Positions 58,578 through 64,000 of a stretch of DNA of 64,000 nucleotides are shown piece after piece. The first letter of the stretch is position 1. Each line of letters starts with the position of its first letter. The stretch covers positions 1-64,000 of the forward strand of contig JASAMV010004621.1 in the NCBI GenBank assembly GCA_030248065.1, given 5' to 3'. Both the position numbers and the translations under genes were made by a program. This DNA comes from Rhynchonema sp. JSB1_4. Its lineage: Eukaryota; Nematoda; Chromadorea; Monhysterida; Xyalidae. The notes below the pieces were generated by a model. That model was not told the origin of the DNA, ran no database searches, and was given only the letters and a program-made list of their open reading frames with translations.

Positions 58578-59335
58578 ACCAGCCTGGCTGCGTAGATTGT
58601 CGCAGAATACTAAACTTCACACATCGCAAGCATCGATGATGATTCAATCAATGACGATACCAAACTGTTTCGGTTTACGTATCGTAGCTTGTGAAGTTTT
58701 CGGACTCCGATCGCAAAGGAGGTGACGTACCGGAGAATGCCAAATAAGTCCCACACCCTGATAAGCCCCTGGGGACAAATACGGAAGCTTTTCCGAATAA
58801 GCCCTCGTCTGCAGACATTTTCAGTAATGTGTCAGATGCTTATAGTGCGGGCTTATCTCGGAAATTATTTTTCACTAGCCTATCACTTCAAAGAAAACTG
58901 AGATCCAGCACATCATCCCCAGTCATTTAAAAAACAGAATACCTGTCATTTTAAAAAATAATTAAAACAAAACTTTTTTAAATTAAATGCTGTTTTTGGC
59001 AAGAAAAATTACCGCTTTCACGAGCAAAGCGTTGGAACATAACATGGCATAACTTCTGATATAAAATGAACATATAAGGAATCAAAGCACGAAAATAAGG
59101 AAAAGAACTCGCATGTGGACCAATCTATGAACAGAGATTATGTTTGGGCAGTGTATGTGGGTATGTTTCAGCCTTTAATCCCCTGTGAGAACTGGTGGCA
59201 TCTGAATTAATCAGTGAATTGTGAAATAGCCTGCGTTAAAACAAGGTAAGCGTGACCAGGTAGTCTAAGCCTTTCGGACCACTTGGTTTGCTGAAAGACG
59301 GGTGTTCTTGAACCAAACGTTAATTTTGAATTACT
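58578..59335. other. Unassigned region
   Basis: AT-rich, with no conserved ORF, RNA gene or long repeat that I can see. Confidence 0.4.
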
Positions 59336-59967
59336 TAAAGGGTCTCCACCATATATATGCGACCGAAACCAATCTCAATGAGACTTGGCACCATAAGTGG
59401 GCTTGGTCCAAAACACTCACGGCCAAGAAAATTTTTTCCCATATCAGCTCCCTGTCTGAGCCAGGAGGGCTAAAAGGTAAAAAATTTTGACCCTACCTCA
59501 GCACCTTAAAATTAAAATATCGATCTGTTTCGCATATTCTTTGTGTGCAGTTTGCTCACAAATTTTTCATAAACGCCTTGGGTCTAATTTAGAACCATAT
59601 TCACTTTTTTTGGCACTATCACAGCTCGCGCTATTTTGCCAAAACCACGGAAATTTTCGAAAAACAATTTTCCGTTGTATTTTCCGGTCACATAGAAAGC
59701 ACACAGAGCTTTTATATAAAGTAGGCAAGAAAGCCCGTATATCATGCTATTCAGGCGATCAATGACTAATTTTCCACCGCTGATAAGTTTCGACAAAAGC
59801 TCGCTCAACTGTGGTGAACCTCAACTTTTTTGCCATTTTCTGTGGATCCCAAGCACACTTCTATCTCATATTTTCCTATTTTAGTAACAATGTACCGAGG
59901 TGATATATGGCACGCTAGATAGTAAAAATATAATTGTTATTAATTATGTGCAAATCTAGGTTGGTCC

Positions 59968-60462
59968 AGCTGCATCCTTGGAGGTACGAGCAATAAATGA
60001 GTTTTACACAAAATTCATAATTTTAGCAAATTTTCGCTTCCGTCATATTTTTAGCCTACCTACATTTGTGACGGATTTGTGGCCTTTGCTGTCCGATGAA
60101 GCCCCAACGTTGTTGTTGTTTATCGATCAAAATCCAAAATTCTAGTTCTAACGTATCCTGAGAAAAATCATGTTACGTGAAGGCACCGCAGACGCTGGTC
60201 CTGTTGTAAGCCCGGTTGTAGTTCCAAGTCCAACGCATGGACCTCAATTAACACGATTTTTCTCAAGATACGTTAGAGCTATAATTTTGAATTTTGATCG
60301 ATAAACAACAATAACGTTTGGGCTTCATCGGACAGCAAAAGCCACAATTCCTACCCAACTGTAGATAGGCTAAAAATATGACGGAAGTGAAAATTTGTTA
60401 AAATTATGAATTTTGTGTAAAATTCATTTATTGCTCGTACCTCCAAGGATGCAGCTGGATTG
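59968..60462. repeat. Inner foldback, ~200 bp arms
   Basis: GTCCAGCTGCATCCTTGGAG...TGAGAAAAATCATGTTA pairs with TAACACGATTTTTCTCAAGA...CTCCAAGGATGCAGCTGGAT. The loop at 60,176-60,250 is unique. It is inserted near the inner edge of the outer left arm. Confidence 0.85.
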
Positions 60463-60490
60463 TGAACTCTGAACCGCCACACCAAACGTA

Positions 60491-60573
60491 TGCTCCCGGA
60501 AGGACTCGAACCTCCGACCTCCCAGCCACCAGGCCTGGACAGCCAGTTGCTCTACCAACTGAGCTACGGGAAC
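60491..60573 (-). tRNA. tRNA-like sequence, anticodon not assignable
   Basis: On the minus strand: acceptor GTTCCCG pairs with CGGGAGC; D arm GCTCAGTTGGTAGAGC; T arm GGAGG-TTCGAGT-CCTTC; box B GGTTCGAGTCC. Between D arm and T arm are 33 nt (AACTGGCTGTCCAGGCCTGG and on) that form no standard 5 bp/7 nt anticodon arm. A long variable arm, an intron or decay are all possible. Probably the head of a SINE-like unit. Confidence 0.6.
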
Positions 60574-61012
60574 GCGGTCTGGCTGCGGCTCAAAGTTGCA
60601 CTTATACTTATGCAACCGTGCAGACACACACTGCTTTGCACGCCACACGCTACACGTTGCGCTGGCTAGCAGACTTCCAGTCCACACATCCTCCCATTCA
60701 CGGAAGGTTTGACCTCAAACCTGCGGGTTTCCACCCGTCTTTTCTCCGAACCGACGCTACGACAGGCACGGAGCTACCCTGAATCCGGCAGAGCAGCCGC
60801 ACTCGCCTTTCCACAGGCAAGCACTCGCGGACTTCCGTCCCACCAGGGGATCTCCGCTTCACGCACCTTCGCATCGTGTCCCCACACGCAGGCACTTGCG
60901 ACCCAACCCTGAATACGGCAGGATTGTCGCTGCGCACTTCCCTTTCCACAGGCAAGCACTCGCGGGCTTTGACCCACAAGGGGCTAACCGCTCGCACCTC
61001 GTGTCCCACACG
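60574..61012. other. Diverged leading part of the tRNA-like array
   Basis: It contains two copies of TTTCCACAGGCAAGCACTCG with CCGGCAG/ACGGCAGGATTG pieces. This suggests decayed array units before the clean copies start. Confidence 0.4.
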
Positions 61013-61138
61013 ATAGCGCCACCTCCCTCTTTCAGAAGGTCTGACCCCAGACCGGCTCCTTGGCCGTCACTGCGGGTTGGTTCATCTCAACTTGGGCTCA
61101 CCAATTGTGATCCTCCAAGCCACACCACCAAACATATG

Positions 61139-61197
61139 GACACGGCAGGGGTTGAACCTGCGTCTTCCGGCTGTTCTAACCAACTGAACTACGCGTC
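61139..61197 (-). tRNA. tRNA-like core lacking the anticodon arm, copy 1 of 4
   Basis: Minus strand: acceptor-like GACGCGT, D arm GTTCAGTTGGTTAGAAC, then only AGCCGGAAGAC, then T arm GCAGG-TTCAACC-CCTGC and CCGTGTC. Acceptor ends pair at six of seven positions. About 13 nt expected for an anticodon stem-loop are absent. Box B (GGTTCAACCCC) is good. Confidence 0.6.
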
Positions 61198-61610
61198 CGT
61201 CTGGCTGGCGTGCTTGAGCGTGCTCTTATACCTATGCAGCACCAAACGACTGCACGAACAAGGTATAACGTGTAACGCACACTAGCGCGTATACACACAC
61301 AGCCTCAGTCAGTGTAACACACACTACTTCACGGGCTGTAGCACAGGTCAACGGATGACCACGATCACACCACCTCCCCTTTTACGAAAGGTTCGGCCTC
61401 GAACCGACACTCTCTGTGAACCAGCGCAACGTGGCCCACAAGGAACTACGCACAAATGTACGCAAATCAACTTGTGTCCCGTCCACACGTAGCGCCACCT
61501 CCCCCTCTCAGAAGGTCTGACCCCAGACCGGCTCCTTGGCCGCAACTGCGGGTTGGTTCACTTGTCGGGCTCACCAATTGGATCCTCCAAGCCACACCAC
61601 CAAACATATG

Positions 61611-61668
61611 GACACGGCAGGGGTTGAACCTGCGTCTTCCGGCGTTCTAACCATCTGAACTACGCGTC
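61611..61668 (-). tRNA. tRNA-like core lacking the anticodon arm, copy 2
   Basis: Same as copy 1, with one base lost (GCCGGAAG neighbourhood) and CAGATGG instead of CAGTTGG in the D loop. Confidence 0.55.
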
Positions 61669-62068
61669 CGTCTGGCTGGCGTGCTTGAGCGTGCTCTTAT
61701 GCGTATGCAGCACCAAATGACTGCACGAACAAGTATAACGTTAACGCACACTAGCGCGATACACACACAGCCTCAGTCAGCGTAACACACACTACTTCAC
61801 GGGCTGTAACACAGGTCAACGGATGACCACATCACACCACCTCCCCTTTTACGAAGGTTCGGCCTCAACCGACACTCTCTGGAACCAGCGCAACGTGGCC
61901 CACAAGGAACTACGTACAAATGTACGCAATCAACTTGTGTCCCGTCCACACGTAGCGCCACCTCCCCCTCTCAGAGGTCTACCCCAGACCGGCTCCTTGG
62001 CCGCACTGCGGGTTGGTTCACTTGTCGGCTCACCATTGTATCCTCCAAGCCACACCACCAAACATATG

Positions 62069-62127
62069 GACACGGCAGGGGTTGAACCTGCGTCTTCCGG
62101 CTGTTCTAACCAACTGAACTACGCGTC
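62069..62127 (-). tRNA. tRNA-like core lacking the anticodon arm, copy 3
   Basis: Identical to copy 1 over the tRNA-like core. Confidence 0.58.
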
Positions 62128-62536
62128 CGTCTGGCTGGCGTGCTTGAGCGCGCTCTTAACCTATGCAGCACCAAACGACTGCACGAACAAGGTATAACGT
62201 GAACGCACACTAGCGCGTATACACACACAGCCTCAGTCAGTGTAACACACACTCTTCACGGGCTGTAGCACAGGTCAACGGATGACCACGATCACACCAC
62301 CTCCCCTTTTACGAAAGGTTCGGCCTCAACCACACTCTCTGTGAACCAGCGCAACGTGGCCCACAAGGAACTACGCACAAATGTACGCAAATCAACTTGT
62401 GTCCCGTCCACACGTAGCGCCACCTCCCCCTCTCAGAAGGTCTGACCCCAGACCGGCTCCTTGGCCGCAACTGCGGGTTGGTTCACTTGTCGGGCTCACC
62501 AACTGTGATCCTCCAAGCCACACCACCAAACATATG

Positions 62537-62595
62537 GACACGGCAGGGGTTGAACCTGCGTCTTCCGGCTGTTCTAACCAACTGAACTACGCGTC
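62537..62595 (-). tRNA. tRNA-like core lacking the anticodon arm, copy 4
   Basis: Identical to copy 1 over the core. The flanking unit is truncated by the outer foldback arm about 170 bp later. Confidence 0.58.
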
Positions 62596-63402
62596 CGTCT
62601 GGCTGGCGTGCTTGAGCGTGCTCTTATACCTATGCAGCACCAAATGACTGCACGAACAAGGTATAACGTGTAACGCACACTAGCGCGTATACACACACAG
62701 CCTCAGTCAGCGTAACACACACTACTTCACGGGCTGTAACACAGGTCAACGGATGACCACGATCACAGGATCAACCTAGATTTGCACATAATTAACAACA
62801 ATTATATTTTTACTATCTAGCGTGCCATATATCACCTCGGTACATTGTTACTAAAATAGGAAAATATGAGATAGAAGTGTGCTTGGGATCCACATAAAAT
62901 GGCAAAAAAGTTGAGGTTCACCACTGTTGAGCGAGCTTTTGTCGAAACTTATCAGCGGTGGAAAATTAGTCATTGATCGCCTGAATAGTATGATATACGG
63001 GCTTTCTTGCCTACTTTATATAAAAACTCTGTGTGCTTTCTATGTGACCGGAAAATACAACGGAAAATTTTTTTCGAAAATTTCCGTGGTTTAGGCAAAA
63101 TAGCGCGAGCTGTGGTAGTGCCAAAAAAGTGAATATGGTTCTAAATTAGACCCAAGGCGTTTATGAAAAATTTGTGAACAAACTGCACACAAAGAATATG
63201 CGAAACAAATCGATATTTTAATTTCAAGGTGCTGAGGTAGGGTCAAAATTTTTTACCTTTTAGCCCTCCTGGCTCAGACAGGGAGCTGATATGGGGAAAA
63301 ATTTTCTTGGCCGTGAGTGTTTTGGACCAAGCCCACTTACGGTGCCAAGTTTCATTGAGATTGGTTTCGGTCGCGTATATATGGCGGAGCCCCTTTAAAG
63401 CG

Positions 63403-64000
63403 GCCCCGCCGCTATTGTTTTTTGGTTTTCGACGGCTGGAAGAATCTGGACAATTCGATTCAGCGTACAATTTCGTTTCGGCCCAGAGGCCAGAGTCACC
63501 ACAAATAAATACGATTTCGACTTGTTTCAAAATTTTTTCTATTACCTTGCGTAAAGTCAGCATTTGCGGAATAAATACAACAACCAGAGCCAAAAAATGA
63601 CCAAATTTCCACAACTGGAAAAAACAATCATCGATAATCAGTTGTAGTCCTTGAACACGAGTGTTTGTTGGGGCAGGTATTCAGAAATGGGAATTCAAGA
63701 TCACCACACAGTAACAGGGTGCACACGTATGTCAGAAGGCCAGAAGAAGTTGGTATCGACGGGCTATAGGATATAAAAGAAACTGCCACCGCTAACCTTC
63801 CCAGACATACCAACAGCCTCACAGTTTGGTATTTAGGTTATGTATATAGTAAGTTTCCAAATTCGCTGCCGCACAGTAAAGTACGCCCCATAGTTAATGC
63901 CAGGTTCTAAACCCGAAAATCAACTCGTGAAACATTCGGACAGCCAACACACACGCAGCTTGCCAGCCAGCTGCGCGCAATGTTTCAGAACCGCGCATGG
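63403..64000. other. Unassigned right end of window
   Basis: Mixed-composition sequence after the foldback. No gene, RNA or repeat is supported. Confidence 0.4.

Larger units (their letters stand above)
61013..62768. repeat. Tandem array, ~465 bp unit, about four copies, each with a tRNA-like core
   Basis: Units start near 61,013, 61,488, 61,951 and 62,415 with TAGCGCCACCTCCC. Shared segments: AGACCGGCTCCTTGGCCG, CACACCACCAAACATATGGA, the tRNA-like core, then CTGGCTGGCGTGCTTGAGCG, CAGCCTCAGTCAG and TTCACGGGCTGTA. The last unit is cut by the outer right arm. Indels between copies are frequent. Confidence 0.88.
59336..63402. repeat. ~4 kb foldback with ~630 bp arms and composite interior
   Basis: The left arm (59,336-59,965, TATATATGCGACCGAAACCA...GTGCAAATCTAGGTTG) is mirrored at 62,770-63,402 (CAACCTAGATTTGCACATAA...TTTCGGTCGCGTATATATGG), with few differences. 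The interior holds a second foldback, one full-length tRNA-like sequence and a tandem array of tRNA-like units. No transposase ORF. It could be a Foldback-type mobile element or a composite of nested insertions. Confidence 0.88.

Noticed and set aside
60424..62650. ORFs with VAQLVEQLAVQAWW or DTAGVEPASSGCSNQL
   Set aside because: These are well-known false proteins from translating tRNA sequences and are explained by the tRNA-like units.
63628..63822. Possible signal-peptide exon (LVCLGRLAVAVSFIS) for the Kunitz/WR1 gene
   Set aside because: It starts with GTG rather than ATG, lies 9.5 kb upstream beyond a foldback, and has no supporting splice path.

Overview
This window is eukaryotic, and most probably from a nematode. 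The reasons are a long protein that alternates Kunitz domains with nematode-type cysteine-rich (lustrin/WR1) domains, short introns ending in TTTCAG or TTTGCAG, and an 18S rRNA 5' fragment. I cannot name the species. The density of nested transposons suggests a repeat-rich genome, possibly a non-Caenorhabditis or enoplean lineage, but this is inference. No bacterial genes, operons or CRISPR arrays are present.

Layout. 1-11,556 is a satellite array with a unit of about 247-249 bp. 11,560-14,612 is a graveyard of nested hAT-like and TA-flanked miniature elements. 14,613-16,002 is the C-terminal end of a LINE reverse-transcriptase ORF split by an 812 bp hAT-like element. 16,380-22,219 (+) holds exons of a TRMT44-like tRNA methyltransferase; one intron carries a stack of six transposons, four levels deep. 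23,199-25,176 (-) encodes a lysosomal-acid-lipase-type enzyme. 25,219-28,199 is a 3 kb inverted repeat with convergent 18S rRNA 5' fragments at its centre. 28,157-28,926 is another hAT-like element. 29,264-31,543 (+) is a complete YIPF6-like gene. 33,385-37,954 (-) is a membrane-anchored carboxylesterase. 37,955-43,824 is intergenic. 43,825-54,090 (-) is one large gene of 20 recognised exons, alternating ten WR1 and ten Kunitz modules. 54,091-59,335 is mostly foldback and hAT MITEs. 59,336-63,402 is a 4 kb foldback enclosing a smaller foldback and a tandem array of tRNA-like units that lack an anticodon arm.

The five host genes are unrelated housekeeping, secretory or extracellular genes: tRNA modification, lipid hydrolysis, Golgi trafficking, ester hydrolysis, and protease inhibition or cuticle matrix. 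They share no pathway. What ties the window together is repeat biology. At least nine CAGTG-ended insertions have exact 8 bp target duplications. They share nearly the same ends, but each subfamily carries its own iterated internal motif. This modular hAT-like group is the best candidate here for something undescribed.
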